NCBI RefSeq assembly: GCF_018476525.1
Contig: NZ_JAHCST010000069.1
Coordinates: 1 to 48,329 of the forward strand
Length of the DNA: 48,329 nucleotides
Reading direction: 5' to 3'
DNA from: Acrocarpospora catenulata
GTDB lineage: Bacteria; Actinomycetota; Actinomycetes; Streptosporangiales; Streptosporangiaceae
Made by a program: the position numbers and the translations under genes. This document shows positions 8,152 through 16,898 of this stretch, piece after piece. Numbering within the stretch: the stretch's first letter is position 1; each line of letters starts with the position of its first letter. Under the pieces are notes generated by a model. It was not told the DNA's origin, did not search any database, and worked only from the letters and a program-made list of their open reading frames with translations.

Positions 8152-8949
8152 TTACTTGAGCCCGGACTGGGCGACGGAGGCGATGACCTGCTTCTGGGCG
8201 ATGAGGTAGAGGACGATGATCGGCAGCACGCTGACCACCGACCCGGCCATCACGACGTTCCACTCGGTGGTGAAGCGGCCGTGCAGTTCGGCCAGGCCCA
8301 GCGGGAGCGTCATGAACTCGGGCGACTTGATGATCACCAGCGGCCACAGGTAGCTGTTCCAACTGGCCATGAAGGCGAAGATGGCGAACGTGGCGAGGGC
8401 GGGCCGAATCAACGGCACCACAATGAAGACAAAAATCCGGAAATGTCCGGCACCGTCGAGTACGGCGGCCTCGTCGAACTCCTTCGGCACCTGGGCGATG
8501 GCCTGCCGCAGCAGGAACACCCCGAACGCGGAGGCGACCGTGGGCGCCAGCACCGCGAAGTAGGTGTCGATCAGGTTGACGGTGCGCATCTCGATGAACA
8601 GCGGCACGATCAGCACCTGGAGCGGCACCATCAGCGTGGCCAGGTAGACCGCGAACAGCGCGCCCCGCCCGGGGAAGGGCAGCCGGGCGAAGGCGTAGGC
8701 GGCCATCGCGCTGGTGACCAGCTGCAGGATCGTGGACGCCACGCCGATCCACAGGCTGTTGAGCAGGATCCGCCAGAACGGCATCGTGTCCAGCAGCCGG
8801 CGGTACGCATCCAGGTTGGCGCCGTCGGGCGTGAAGTCCGGCGGGGTGGCCAGCACCGAACCGGCGGGCGTGATCGAGGTGATCACCATCCAGGCGAACG
8901 GGAACAGCATCACCAGCGCGCCCAGGACCAGCAGAACCCGTCTAGCCAT
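8152..8949 (-). CDS. Sugar ABC transporter permease, MalG type
   Basis: 265 residues with six membrane segments. The EAA loop that contacts the ATPase is visible as EFDEAAVLDGAG followed by PLIRPAL, in the second half of the protein. ATG 8949 overlaps the end of the MalF-type gene by eight bases, indicating coupled translation. CUT1 family, paired with the MalF-type permease and the binding protein on either side. Confidence 0.93.
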   Translation of the reverse strand: MARRVLLVLGALVMLFPFAWMVITSITPAGSVLATPPDFTPDGANLDAYRRLLDTMPFWRILLNSLWIGVASTILQLVTSAMAAYAFARLPFPGRGALFAVYLATLMVPLQVLIVPLFIEMRTVNLIDTYFAVLAPTVASAFGVFLLRQAIAQVPKEFDEAAVLDGAGHFRIFVFIVVPLIRPALATFAIFAFMASWNSYLWPLVIIKSPEFMTLPLGLAELHGRFTTEWNVVMAGSVVSVLPIIVLYLIAQKQVIASVAQSGLK

Positions 8950-9877
8950 AGTTCACCCACCGGCGCTGCGCGCGGATCTGGACCAGGGTCACCAGCAGGA
9001 CGACCGCGAACAGCAGCCAGGACAGCGCCGAGGCGGCGCCCGCCCTGCCGTACCTGAAGGTGAGGTTGTAGATCTGCTCGACGACCACCTGCGTGCTCCC
9101 GGCGGGGCCGCCGCCGGTCATCACGTGCACCTGGTCGAAGACCTGGAAGCCGTTGATCAGGGAGATCACGATGACGAAGAACGTCGAGGGGGACAGCAGC
9201 GGCAGCGTGATCGACCGGAACCGCTGCCAGGCCGAGGCGCCGTCCACGCGGGCCGCCTCGTGGTACTCCTTCGGGATGGCCTGCAGCCCGGCGAGCAGGA
9301 TGATCATGACGAAGCCGAGATCCTTCCAGGCCGAGGCGAGGATGATCGACGGCATCGCCCACGACGGGTCGGTCCACCAGCCGGGACCCTCGACGCCGAG
9401 CAGGCCCAGCGTCCAGTTGACGATCCCGGCCGCCGGGTTGAGCAGCCACTTCCACATCAGCGCCACCACCACCCAGCTGGTGACCACGGGCAGGAAGTAG
9501 ACCGCGCGCAGCACGTCGCGCCCGCGCATCGCCCGGTTGAGCGCCATCGCCAGGCCGAGTCCGCCCGCGTACACCAGGGGGAGGTATCCAGCGATGAAGT
9601 ACAGGGTGTGCAGGAACGCCGCGTGCGTCTCGGGGTCGGCCAGCAGCGTCAGGTAGTTGTCCAGGCCCACCCAGCGCATGGGGGTGATCAGGTCCCACTC
9701 GTGCAGGCTGGTCCACAGCGAACCGGCCATCGGGACCAGCGTGAACAGCGTCAGCGGGATCGCGCTGGGCAGCAGGAACACCGCCACGGTCAGGGCGTGG
9801 CGCCATCGCCGGCCGCGGGGTCGCGGCACCGGCGAGCCCTGGGACCGCCGGCCCTGCCGGGTCGCGGTGAGCGTCAT
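8942..9877 (-). CDS. Sugar ABC transporter permease, MalF type
   Basis: 311 residues from ATG 9877, which forms an ATGA overlap with the stop of the ROK gene. An Arg-rich cytoplasmic N-terminus (about 30 residues) precedes the first membrane helix; the EAA loop is EYHEAARVDGASAW with TLPLLSPS behind it. Longer in-phase frames extend through the ROK gene and are not real. Forms the heterodimeric CUT1 channel with the MalG-type protein. Confidence 0.93.
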   Translation of the reverse strand: MTLTATRQGRRSQGSPVPRPRGRRWRHALTVAVFLLPSAIPLTLFTLVPMAGSLWTSLHEWDLITPMRWVGLDNYLTLLADPETHAAFLHTLYFIAGYLPLVYAGGLGLAMALNRAMRGRDVLRAVYFLPVVTSWVVVALMWKWLLNPAAGIVNWTLGLLGVEGPGWWTDPSWAMPSIILASAWKDLGFVMIILLAGLQAIPKEYHEAARVDGASAWQRFRSITLPLLSPSTFFVIVISLINGFQVFDQVHVMTGGGPAGSTQVVVEQIYNLTFRYGRAGAASALSWLLFAVVLLVTLVQIRAQRRWVNYG

Positions 9878-11070
9878 GGCGCCGTTCCGATCAGGCGGGC
9901 GCGGACCAGGCGGCCCTGCTCGCCCGCCGCGCCCGCCGCGTCGAACGGCGTGGCCAGCACCAGCGCCGCCGCGCCCTGCGCCCAGCCGGTCTCGTCCCAG
10001 GACTCCACCTCGATCGGGATGTCCTTGCGGCCCGGCATCAGCTGGGCGCGGACCGCCCGGTCGAATCCGGCCTGCCAGAACGGCCAGTGCGCCACGCCCT
10101 CGCCGAGCACCACCACGACCTCGGGGTCGATCACGTTGATCAGCCCGGCCGCGGCCCGGCCGAGGATGGCGCCGGCCTGGTGGAAGACGTCCAGCGCCCG
10201 CCGATCCCCGTTCCCCGCGGCCTCGCCGAGGGCGTTCACGTCGGGGCAGTCGAGCCCGGCGGCCCCGGCGGCGGCCACCAGACCGTCCGCGCCGACGAAG
10301 GCCTCCAGGCATCCCCGCGCGCCGCACCCGCAGGCCGGGCCGTCCGCGCCCACCGGGACATGGCCGAACTCGCCGGCCCCGCCCCGCGCTCCCCGGTAGA
10401 CCCGGCCGTCGGAGACGATCGCCGCGCCGACGCCGCGCCCGATGGTCAGCACCAGGAAGTCCCGGTGCGTGCGCCCCCGGCCGTACAGGCGCTCGGCCGC
10501 CGCCAGCGCGTTGACGTCGTTCTCCACCAGCACCGGGAGCCGCAGGCGGCGGCGGAGCCGCTCGCCGACCGGCATGGCGGGCCACCGCAGGGTGGGCGCG
10601 TTGACCGTGCCGACCGCCTGGTCGTCCACGCTGCCCGGCACGCCGACCCCGACCCCGAGCAGCGGCGGGTGGTCCTGCTCGGCCCGGGAGGTGACCTGCT
10701 CCACCGCGTCGGCCAGCTCGTCGAGCGCGCTCAGGGAGGCCGGGTCGAAGGAGCGTTCCCAGCAGCCGAGCACCTCGCCGTCCAGCCGCACCTCGACGAT
10801 GACCAGATGGTCGGCGGTCACCTTCACCCCGACCGCCCGGCCCGCGCTGCCCACCAGCCCGAGCCGCTGCGCCGGGCGCCCGCCCCTGGACGGCCGCAGG
10901 TCAAGCTCTTCGAGCATCCCCGCGGCGATCAGCGCGCGGGTCAGCTGGGTGACGGTGGCGGGGCTGAGGTCCAGCTCCCGCGCGATCTCGGTACGGCTGA
11001 GCGGGCCCACCGTACCCAGCAGGGCGAGGATGGCTGTCCTGGTCAGGTCGCCGCGATCTGTGGCTGGCAT
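9874..11070 (-). CDS. ROK-family transcriptional repressor
   Basis: 398 residues. ATG 11070 is chosen over the upstream in-frame start at 11121 because the extension would cross the -10 region and the operator. Residues 6-60 form a winged helix (LSRTEIARELDLSPATVTQLTRAL). The ROK sugar-kinase-like fold follows, with VGVKVTADHL, the ENDVNALAAAE active-site region, GAGEFGH and the zinc-binding CGCGARGCLEA motif. As first gene of the import/degradation operon it is expected to repress itself and the genes behind it until the imported sugar or its phosphate binds. The inverted repeat at 11080-11109 is its likely site. Confidence 0.92.
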   Translation of the reverse strand: MPATDRGDLTRTAILALLGTVGPLSRTEIARELDLSPATVTQLTRALIAAGMLEELDLRPSRGGRPAQRLGLVGSAGRAVGVKVTADHLVIVEVRLDGEVLGCWERSFDPASLSALDELADAVEQVTSRAEQDHPPLLGVGVGVPGSVDDQAVGTVNAPTLRWPAMPVGERLRRRLRLPVLVENDVNALAAAERLYGRGRTHRDFLVLTIGRGVGAAIVSDGRVYRGARGGAGEFGHVPVGADGPACGCGARGCLEAFVGADGLVAAAGAAGLDCPDVNALGEAAGNGDRRALDVFHQAGAILGRAAAGLINVIDPEVVVVLGEGVAHWPFWQAGFDRAVRAQLMPGRKDIPIEVESWDETGWAQGAAALVLATPFDAAGAAGEQGRLVRARLIGTAP

Positions 11071-11079
11071 GAACCGACT

Positions 11080-11109
11080 TTCTTCATCAATAAAGTTAGT
11101 GATGAAGAA
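11080..11109. promoter_or_regulatory. ROK operator: 10-base inverted repeat
   Basis: Perfect arms TTCTTCATCA (11080-11089) and TGATGAAGAA (11100-11109) are separated by 10 bases. An overlapping imperfect palindrome with ACTTT/AAAGT ends spans 11077-11096. The site begins where the predicted -10 ends and stops 10 bases before the ROK start codon. AT-rich arms with a central AAAG are typical of ROK sites. It is a strong AT-rich island in GC-rich DNA. Confidence 0.75.
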
Positions 11110-11137
11110 TATGAGGACCACGGATCCCCGCTGTCAA
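11109..11137 (-). promoter_or_regulatory. Promoter of the ROK sugar operon
   Basis: Minus-strand TTGACA (11132-11137), a 17-base spacer and TCATAT (11109-11114). The operator lies immediately downstream, over the predicted start point, so repressor binding would block initiation. Confidence 0.6.
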
Positions 11138-11178
11138 GAGTCCGAAACCCATCCGTAACCCAGGAGCGCGGCGGAAGG

Positions 11179-11194
11179 TCCCCCTTTTGGGGGA
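11179..11194. promoter_or_regulatory. TCCCCC-N4-GGGGGA palindrome upstream of the kinase gene
   Basis: TCCCCCTTTTGGGGGA has perfect six-base arms. Its centre lies about 42 bases before the presumed leaderless GTG start at 11229, the position of a class II activator site. The same palindrome with a different centre occurs at 16791-16806 near the export operon, so the adjacent NarL-type regulator is the likely ligand. Confidence 0.55.
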
Positions 11195-11228
11195 GGAGGG
11201 GTTGGGTTCTGGGGGTTACTCTGCGGTT

Positions 11229-12674
11229 GTGGGGCTCAGGCGCCGGATGGCCGCTTCGTATGTGCTGGTTACGGCGGCGGCGGTGCTGGTGGTCGAAACC
11301 GTGCTGCTCGGTGTGTACGTGCCGACGATCATCAGCGACTCCGATCTGAGGAATCGCGTCCAGGAGCTGGCCAACCGGGACGCGAAGGTGCTCAGCCTCG
11401 CTGTCAGCACCGTCGACGACGCCGCTCCCGGCACCGGATCCTTACTCGACACGGCACAGCGGGCGGCACGGGATGACCTCTCACTCGGGGGCTCCGAAGG
11501 GGGGCAGCGCGAGGTGGTGCCGATCGCCTTCACCGAGGGCGAAGCTAAGAACCAGCCTGTCGAGGTTCTGACGGATGCCGGCGGGGTCGTCGTCACCAGT
11601 TCCGCCTTGGGGTCGTATCCGAGGGGCGGGCGGTTGGACGTGCGGCTGCTTCCGGGCGGCGGGGGGACCACGAAGACGCGGACGGGGGCGGTGTCGTGGT
11701 GGTCCAGTCCGGTTCTGGTCCAGCCGAGGGATCCACAGGACCGGTCCAAGACGATCGTCGGATATGTCTACGTCCAGGCGCCCGTCGGCTACGCGGGGGC
11801 GTCGCCGGACCATGTACGCAACCTGCTCACGTCCGGCGCCCTGATCCTGCTGCTGGTCATCCCGGTGGGCCTGGTGTTCGGGCTGCTGAGCACCCGACGC
11901 CTGATCGGCCGGGTCCGGCACCTGGCGAGCATCACCGGCCGGGTCGCCCGGGGCGACTTCCGGCCCAGGGTCCGGGTGACGGCGGGGGACGAGGTCGGGC
12001 AGCTGGAGGAGTCGTTCAACCGCATGACCGAGCGGCTGGAGTCGGCCTTGACCGCCGAGCGGATGGCGGGGCAGGTGGAGGCCCGGCAGGCGGAGCGGGT
12101 GCGAATCGCCCGCGAGCTGCATGACTCGATCTCCCAGGACCTGTTCTCGCTGAGCCTGCTGGCGGCGGGGATGCGGCGGGCCGCGCCGGACGGGCTCCAG
12201 CGGGAGGCGGAGGCGATGGAGCGGACGGCGACCCGGGCGATGCGGGAGATGCAGGCACTGCTGCTGGAGTTGCGGCCGGTCGCGCTGGAGGATGCCGGGC
12301 TGCTGCCCGCGATCGAGGAACTCTGCCGGGCGTACGAGGCCAGGCTGGGCCTGCGGGTGCAGGCCAGGCTGGAAGAGGTCCCGCTGGGCCCGGCCACCGA
12401 GCACGCGGTGCTGCGCCTGGTCCAGGAGGCGCTCGGCAACGCGGTCAAGCACGCCGATCCCAGCCTGGTGGAGGTGCGGCTCTGCCTGGCGGGGGAGGCC
12501 GCCCGGGTGGAGATCCGCGACGACGGCACGGGCTTCGACCCGTCGGCGGCGGCCGTCAACCACGGGATGGGGTTGCGGCTCATGCGGGAACGCGTCGAGG
12601 AACTGGGCGGCACCTTCGAACTCGACTCGGCGCCCGGCCGGGGGACGACGGTCGCCGCGCTGGTGCCCGCATGA
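11229..12674 (+). CDS. NarL-type sensor histidine kinase
   Basis: 481 residues from GTG 11229. A TTG at 11187 would lie inside the palindrome, and no ribosome site precedes 11229. TACTCT at 11217-11222 is a possible -10 seven bases before it, suggesting a leaderless message. One membrane helix at about 8-30, an extracellular domain to about 195, and a second helix (LILLLVIPVGLVFGLL) precede HAMP. HisKA_3 dimerisation follows with His298 in RIARELHDSISQD; the HATPase has EALGNAVKHAD, DDGTGFDP and GMGL. An ATGA overlap couples it to the regulator. One TTA codon at 11442-11444. The convergent export operon suggests an envelope or antibiotic signal, as inference. Confidence 0.92.
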   Translation: MGLRRRMAASYVLVTAAAVLVVETVLLGVYVPTIISDSDLRNRVQELANRDAKVLSLAVSTVDDAAPGTGSLLDTAQRAARDDLSLGGSEGGQREVVPIAFTEGEAKNQPVEVLTDAGGVVVTSSALGSYPRGGRLDVRLLPGGGGTTKTRTGAVSWWSSPVLVQPRDPQDRSKTIVGYVYVQAPVGYAGASPDHVRNLLTSGALILLLVIPVGLVFGLLSTRRLIGRVRHLASITGRVARGDFRPRVRVTAGDEVGQLEESFNRMTERLESALTAERMAGQVEARQAERVRIARELHDSISQDLFSLSLLAAGMRRAAPDGLQREAEAMERTATRAMREMQALLLELRPVALEDAGLLPAIEELCRAYEARLGLRVQARLEEVPLGPATEHAVLRLVQEALGNAVKHADPSLVEVRLCLAGEAARVEIRDDGTGFDPSAAAVNHGMGLRLMRERVEELGGTFELDSAPGRGTTVAALVPA

Positions 12675-13324
12675 TCAGCGTGCTGATCGTGGACGACCAC
12701 GACGTGGTGCGCCAGGGCCTGCGTTTCGTGCTCGGCCAGGAGGACGACATCGAGGTGGTCGGCGAGTGCGCGGACGGAGCCCGGGTGCTGGCCGCGATTG
12801 CGGCGCTCCGGCCGGACGTGGTGCTGCTCGACATGGTCATGCCGGGCAAGGACGGTCTGGCCGTACTCAGGGAACTGGGCGCGGAGCCCGAGGGGCCCGC
12901 CGTGATCGTGCTGGCCTCGCTGGTCGAGGACGAGCAGGTGATCGAGGCCATCCGGTTGGGCGCGCTGTCCTACCTGGCCAAGACCACGGCGGTGGACCGG
13001 GTGGTGGCGGCGGTGCGGGCCGCCGCCGTGGGGGACAGCGTGCTGGAGCCCGGCACGGCGGCTCTGCTCGTCCAGCGCGTACGGCGGAACCGCCGCAGGA
13101 ACCCGATCGACCTGCTGACCCCGCGTGAGCTCCAGGTGCTCACCGAGATCACCCGGGGCCGCGCCAACGCCGAGATCGCCCGCGCGCTGGGCATGGGCCG
13201 GGAGACGGTCAAGACCCACGTGTCGAGCGTGCTGGCCAAGCTCGGCCTGGCGGATCGCACCCAGGCGGCCATCTTCGGGTTGCAGCAGGGCCTCGTCCGG
13301 CTGGACGAGGCCCTCGACACGTAG
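12671..13324 (+). CDS. NarL/FixJ response regulator
   Basis: 217 residues. Receiver domain 1-120 with Asp8/Asp9 and phospho-acceptor Asp54 (VVLLDMVMPGKDG). The LuxR-type helix-turn-helix spans about 148-200 (LTPRELQVLTEI, GRETVKTHVSSVLAKL). The conserved Thr of the receiver switch is replaced around VLASLVEDEQ, where Ala-Ser is seen. The protein ends two bases before the stop of the oppositely oriented permease gene. Likely binds TCCCCC-N4-GGGGGA upstream of its own operon and the export operon. Confidence 0.93.
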   Translation: MISVLIVDDHDVVRQGLRFVLGQEDDIEVVGECADGARVLAAIAALRPDVVLLDMVMPGKDGLAVLRELGAEPEGPAVIVLASLVEDEQVIEAIRLGALSYLAKTTAVDRVVAAVRAAAVGDSVLEPGTAALLVQRVRRNRRRNPIDLLTPRELQVLTEITRGRANAEIARALGMGRETVKTHVSSVLAKLGLADRTQAAIFGLQQGLVRLDEALDT

Positions 13325-13325
13325 C

Positions 13326-14519
13326 TCAGCTTGAGCGCAGGGCCACGGTCGGCGCCAGGCGGGCGGCGCGCAACGCGGGGTACAGGCCCGCGATCCCCCC
13401 GACGACCACCGCGACCAGCGGCCCGCCCCAGAGGGTTTCCACCGGGATCAGGACGGCCCAGCCCTGCAGCCGCGCCACGCTCACCGTGGCCAGGCTGCCC
13501 GCCAGCACACCCGCGGCCCCGCCCAACGCGCCGAGCAGCAGGGATTCGGCCAGGAACTGCCCCGCCACCTGCCGCCGGGTCGCGCCGAGCGCCCGCCGCA
13601 GCCCGATCTCGCCGCGCCGTTCCAGCACCGAGACGACCATGATGTTGCCGATCCCGATACCGCCCACGAGCAGCGCGATCGCGCCCAGGCCGAGGAACAG
13701 CACGGCCGCCGACTCGGCCACCGCGATGCGCGCCGTGAGCGCGTCGGAGGGCCGGGTCACTTCCACCTGGTCGGGACTGGCCGGGTTCGCGGTCGCGCTG
13801 AGCAGCTCCGCCACCTCGCTCACGCGGTCCTGCTGGGCGCGTACGTACAGGAGGCTCGGCTGGCCTAGGTACCCGAACACGGACGAGGCGGCGGGAAAGC
13901 CGATCAGGGCTGAGCTGTCCATTTCCGGGGCGAACGGGAACGGGTCGAGAATGCCCGCGACGGTGAACCACCGCCCGCCGAGCCATACCCGGGTGCCGGG
14001 GTCGACGGCGGCGATGCCGAGCGCGACGGCGGCGTCGTGGCCGAGCACGGTGACCGGGTAGGCGGCGGTGGCCGCGTCCAGGAACCGGCCCTGCCTTATC
14101 CGGCCGTCGAGGGCGGCCGGCAGGGAGACGTCGACGGCGCGCACGGCCAGGCCGCCGGTCTGCCCGGCGGGCACCAGCTGGTTGCGGTACACGCTCTTGC
14201 CGGCCAGCATCGCGGTCGGCGCCACGGCGAGCACCCCGTCGACCCGCCGCAGCATGCCGGTCGCCGAGGCGGGCAACTCCCGTTCCGCGCCGGAGAAGCC
14301 GGCGCCGCCGGAGACGGTGAGCAGATTGGTGCCGAGCCGGTCGATCTGGGCGAGCAGGGCCGACTGGCTGGACCGGGTGACCCCGGCCACGGCGACGATC
14401 GCGGCGATGCCGATCGCGATGCCGAGGCCGGACAGCACCGCCCGGGCTCGGCGCGTGCGCAGGCCCAGGGCGCCGGTGGCCAGCAGGTCCACGGCCCGCA
14501 CGCGGGAGGCGGGGGTCAC
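13326..14519 (-). CDS. MacB-like ABC transporter permease (FtsX family)
   Basis: 397 residues, GTG 14519 overlapping the ATPase stop by four bases. One N-terminal membrane helix ([20 protein letters not shown]) is followed by a long extracellular MacB-type core domain (about 50-265) and three C-terminal helices of the FtsX domain, with [16 protein letters not shown] and the closing [12 protein letters not shown]. With the ATPase, adaptor and lipoprotein it forms a tripartite-like export or mechanotransmission complex adapted to a Gram-positive envelope. Substrate unknown. Confidence 0.92.
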   Translation of the reverse strand: MTPASRVRAVDLLATGALGLRTRRARAVLSGLGIAIGIAAIVAVAGVTRSSQSALLAQIDRLGTNLLTVSGGAGFSGAERELPASATGMLRRVDGVLAVAPTAMLAGKSVYRNQLVPAGQTGGLAVRAVDVSLPAALDGRIRQGRFLDAATAAYPVTVLGHDAAVALGIAAVDPGTRVWLGGRWFTVAGILDPFPFAPEMDSSALIGFPAASSVFGYLGQPSLLYVRAQQDRVSEVAELLSATANPASPDQVEVTRPSDALTARIAVAESAAVLFLGLGAIALLVGGIGIGNIMVVSVLERRGEIGLRRALGATRRQVAGQFLAESLLLGALGGAAGVLAGSLATVSVARLQGWAVLIPVETLWGGPLVAVVVGGIAGLYPALRAARLAPTVALRSS

Positions 14520-15184
14520 GGGACCACCTTCCCGTCGCGGAGTTCGATCCGGCGCGTGCAGGCGGCCGCCACGTCCGGATCGTGGGTGACGATCACCAGC
14601 GTGGTTCCCCGGCCGTTGAGCTCACGCAGGAGTTCGATGATCTCCGCGCTGTTGCCGGAGTCCAGGTTGCCGGTCGGCTCGTCGGCGAAGACGATCGCGG
14701 GGTCGCCCACCAGGGCGCGGGCGATGGCGACCCGCTGGCGTTCCCCGCCGGACAGCCACCCGGCGCGGTGGCCCGCCCGGTGGGCCAGGCCGACCCTGTC
14801 CAGCGCGAGCGCCGCCCGTCGCCGCCGGATCCTGCCCGGCACCGCCCGGTAGAGCAGGCCGGCGGCGACGTTCTCCAGCGCCGTCAGGGCGTCCAGCAGG
14901 AAGAACTGCTGGAAGACCACGCCGACGTGGTGGGCGCGCAGGCCCGCCAGACCGGCGTCGCCCAACTCGTGCACGGCGTGCCCGGCCAGCCGTACCGAAC
15001 CGGAGGTGGGCCGGTCGAGGGCGGCCATGAGGTGGAGCAGCGTGGACTTGCCCGATCCCGAGGGCCCGAGGATCGCCGTCATCTCGCCCGCTTCGACGGT
15101 CAGGCCGATGCCCCGCACCGATTCCACCGGCGGCCGTCCCGGGTAGATCTTCCACACGTCGCGCAGTTCCAGGACGCCGCTCAT
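14516..15184 (-). CDS. MacB/LolD-type ABC transporter ATPase
   Basis: 222 residues from ATG 15184, in an ATGA overlap with the adaptor stop. Walker [10 protein letters not shown] (about residue 40), Q-loop VFQQFF, signature LSGGERQR, Walker [14 protein letters not shown] and switch His in VTHDP are all intact. Typical 220-residue LolD-like unit energising the downstream FtsX-type permease. Longer frames read back through the adaptor gene and are not used. Confidence 0.95.
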   Translation of the reverse strand: MSGVLELRDVWKIYPGRPPVESVRGIGLTVEAGEMTAILGPSGSGKSTLLHLMAALDRPTSGSVRLAGHAVHELGDAGLAGLRAHHVGVVFQQFFLLDALTALENVAAGLLYRAVPGRIRRRRAALALDRVGLAHRAGHRAGWLSGGERQRVAIARALVGDPAIVFADEPTGNLDSGNSAEIIELLRELNGRGTTLVIVTHDPDVAAACTRRIELRDGKVVP

Positions 15185-16203
15185 TGGGTGGGAACCTCCA
15201 CGCGGGTGCCCTCGGCCACGCCGGTGACCTCGACCAGGCCCGTCGTCTCGTCGAACAGGCCGACCTCGACGGGGACCAGGCCCGCGGGGGTGGTGACGGC
15301 GAACTTCCCGCCGGGCCGGGCCAGCAGGGCGACGATGGGTACGGCGAGCACGTCCTTCCGCTCTTCCGTGGTGAGGGCGATCTGCACCAGCGCCTGGTCG
15401 AGCGTGCGCCGCGGTTTGCCGGAGAGCCGGATGGCGACGGGCACCGTGGACCGCGCGTCCGGGCCCGTGGTGGTGGTCGCCACCGGGCTGACCCTCGCGA
15501 CCCGGCCGTTCTTCCGGCCGCCATCGGGCAGGGTGACGACCACCCGGTCGCCCGCCCGCACGCCGGGGGCCTGGGCGGGGTCGAGCTGTACCGAGACGAT
15601 CGGGGTGGTGCCGGTGCCGTGCAGCACCGGTCCCGCGGTGGCGGCGCCGAGGGTCGTGTCGTAGCCGGTGACCCGGAGGGCTTCGGGGAGGAACACGACC
15701 TGGCCCAGGGGGACGCTGCCGGTGACGGGCAGGCGCGCGTCGCGCTGCCAAGCCCGTACGGCGTGGTACGTCGCGAGCGAGAAGTGCCGGTCCACCGTGA
15801 TCCCGGTGTGGCCGAGCGCGCGCAGGTTGGCCTCCAGTTGCTGGACATCCGGGCCATCGGGCACCCCGAGCGCGAGCGTGCGCCAGGCCGGGCGGGAGCC
15901 GTACAGCAGGGGGACCCGTCGGCCGTCGGCCTCGTAGAGGGCCTGGCCCCGCTTGATCGTGGCGCCGATGGCGGGCAGCCGGGTGATCCGGGCGCCCGTG
16001 CCGAGCACCCGGTAGTCGCCCTCGTACGCGAGGGTGCCGTTGACCTGCTGCCGCTGGGCGATGTCGGTACGGATCACCTCGGCAGTGGATGTGGCCACCG
16101 GCGGGGCCGGCGCGGCCGGGGGATCGGTGCGCAGGACCGCCCAGGCCCCGCCCGCGACCGCCAGCACCAGGACCCCGGCCAGGGCCATGATCGTGCGGCT
16201 CAT
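15181..16203 (-). CDS. Membrane-anchored efflux adaptor with peptidoglycan-binding domain
   Basis: 340 residues from ATG 16203 (ATGA overlap with the lipoprotein stop); the longer start at 16263 lies inside that gene. Residues 1-24 are a membrane anchor ([20 protein letters not shown]). HlyD/RND-type lipoyl halves flank an inserted peptidoglycan-binding domain near 115-175 ([14 protein letters not shown], then [13 protein letters not shown]). Barrel segments such as [14 protein letters not shown] and a C-terminal [15 protein letters not shown] follow. It probably links the permease complex to the cell wall, replacing the outer-membrane connection of Gram-negative tripartite pumps. Confidence 0.88.
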   Translation of the reverse strand: MSRTIMALAGVLVLAVAGGAWAVLRTDPPAAPAPPVATSTAEVIRTDIAQRQQVNGTLAYEGDYRVLGTGARITRLPAIGATIKRGQALYEADGRRVPLLYGSRPAWRTLALGVPDGPDVQQLEANLRALGHTGITVDRHFSLATYHAVRAWQRDARLPVTGSVPLGQVVFLPEALRVTGYDTTLGAATAGPVLHGTGTTPIVSVQLDPAQAPGVRAGDRVVVTLPDGGRKNGRVARVSPVATTTTGPDARSTVPVAIRLSGKPRRTLDQALVQIALTTEERKDVLAVPIVALLARPGGKFAVTTPAGLVPVEVGLFDETTGLVEVTGVAEGTRVEVPTQ

Positions 16204-16709
16204 CCGCCGGCGCCAGACGCCGGCACGATCGCCAGGCCCCTGCCCACGAAGTACTGCCGGCACGCGGGCATCTGGTCACGCCACCCGCGCTTGCCCAGGT
16301 CCATCAGGCGTTTGGGCAACGGGAACTCGCCATCCGCGTTGGGGTCGGGCCAGTCGGGGATGCCGTTGTCCCGGAAGCATTGGGCGAGCTTTCTGAGCTG
16401 GGCCAGCTCGGCGGCGGTGTACTGGGCCCGTTCCTGCCCCGGCAGCCGGTCCGCGATGGCCTTGCAGGCCGTCAGGGCCGCCGCGGGAACCTCCTGGTCG
16501 GTGTTCACCTCGATCTTCCCGTCCGCCCCCACGACAGGGTCGGGGAAGTTGGGCGCGCCGTGCTGCCGGATGCACGCGGTGAGCTCCCGGTACACCGCGA
16601 GCTCCGACGAGGGACTCGGGCTGCCCGCCGTGCCGGGCGGCCCGGCGGCCCCGCACGCGGTCAGCAGCGGCAGGGCCAGCAACAGCCCCGCCCGGTGCAT
16701 ACTCCTCAT
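16200..16709 (-). CDS. Lipoprotein with duplicated Cys/HGxPxFPDP motif
   Basis: 169 residues from ATG 16709 with GGAGG about 7 bases upstream. Lipobox LLTAC gives a lipidated Cys near residue 19. The mature part contains two copies of one module: [14 protein letters not shown] (about 46-59) followed by [11 protein letters not shown], and [14 protein letters not shown] (about 110-123) followed by PACRQYF. Each module has two Cys, so two disulfides are likely outside the cell. It resembles uncharacterised actinomycete lipoproteins found beside MacB-like exporters. First gene of the export operon, with all four genes translationally coupled. Function unknown; a substrate-binding or sensing role is a guess. 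Confidence 0.85.
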   Translation of the reverse strand: MRSMHRAGLLLALPLLTACGAAGPPGTAGSPSPSSELAVYRELTACIRQHGAPNFPDPVVGADGKIEVNTDQEVPAAALTACKAIADRLPGQERAQYTAAELAQLRKLAQCFRDNGIPDWPDPNADGEFPLPKRLMDLGKRGWRDQMPACRQYFVGRGLAIVPASGAGG

Positions 16710-16790
16710 TGAACGACCTCCGCGACAGTGGATTCCTTCACCTTCGCGGCGGCTCCCACCTGGCACATCGCGCCCGGGTGGGCCAGGTGA

Positions 16791-16806
16791 TCCCCCGTTC
16801 GGGGGA
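16791..16806. promoter_or_regulatory. Second TCCCCC-N4-GGGGGA palindrome
   Basis: TCCCCCGTTCGGGGGA has perfect seven-base arms with a TT centre. It lies 82 bases upstream of the lipoprotein start (minus strand) and 92 bases before the reductase-like gene (plus strand), so its target is ambiguous. Identity of arms with 11179-11194 suggests one regulator serves both. Confidence 0.5.
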
Positions 16807-16898
16807 GCCGGGAAAAACTTCTCGGCGGGGATGTAGAGGATCCGCTGACGGCTCCGACTCAGGGATGTACCAACCGCCCACGGCAAACGGAGAGCGTC

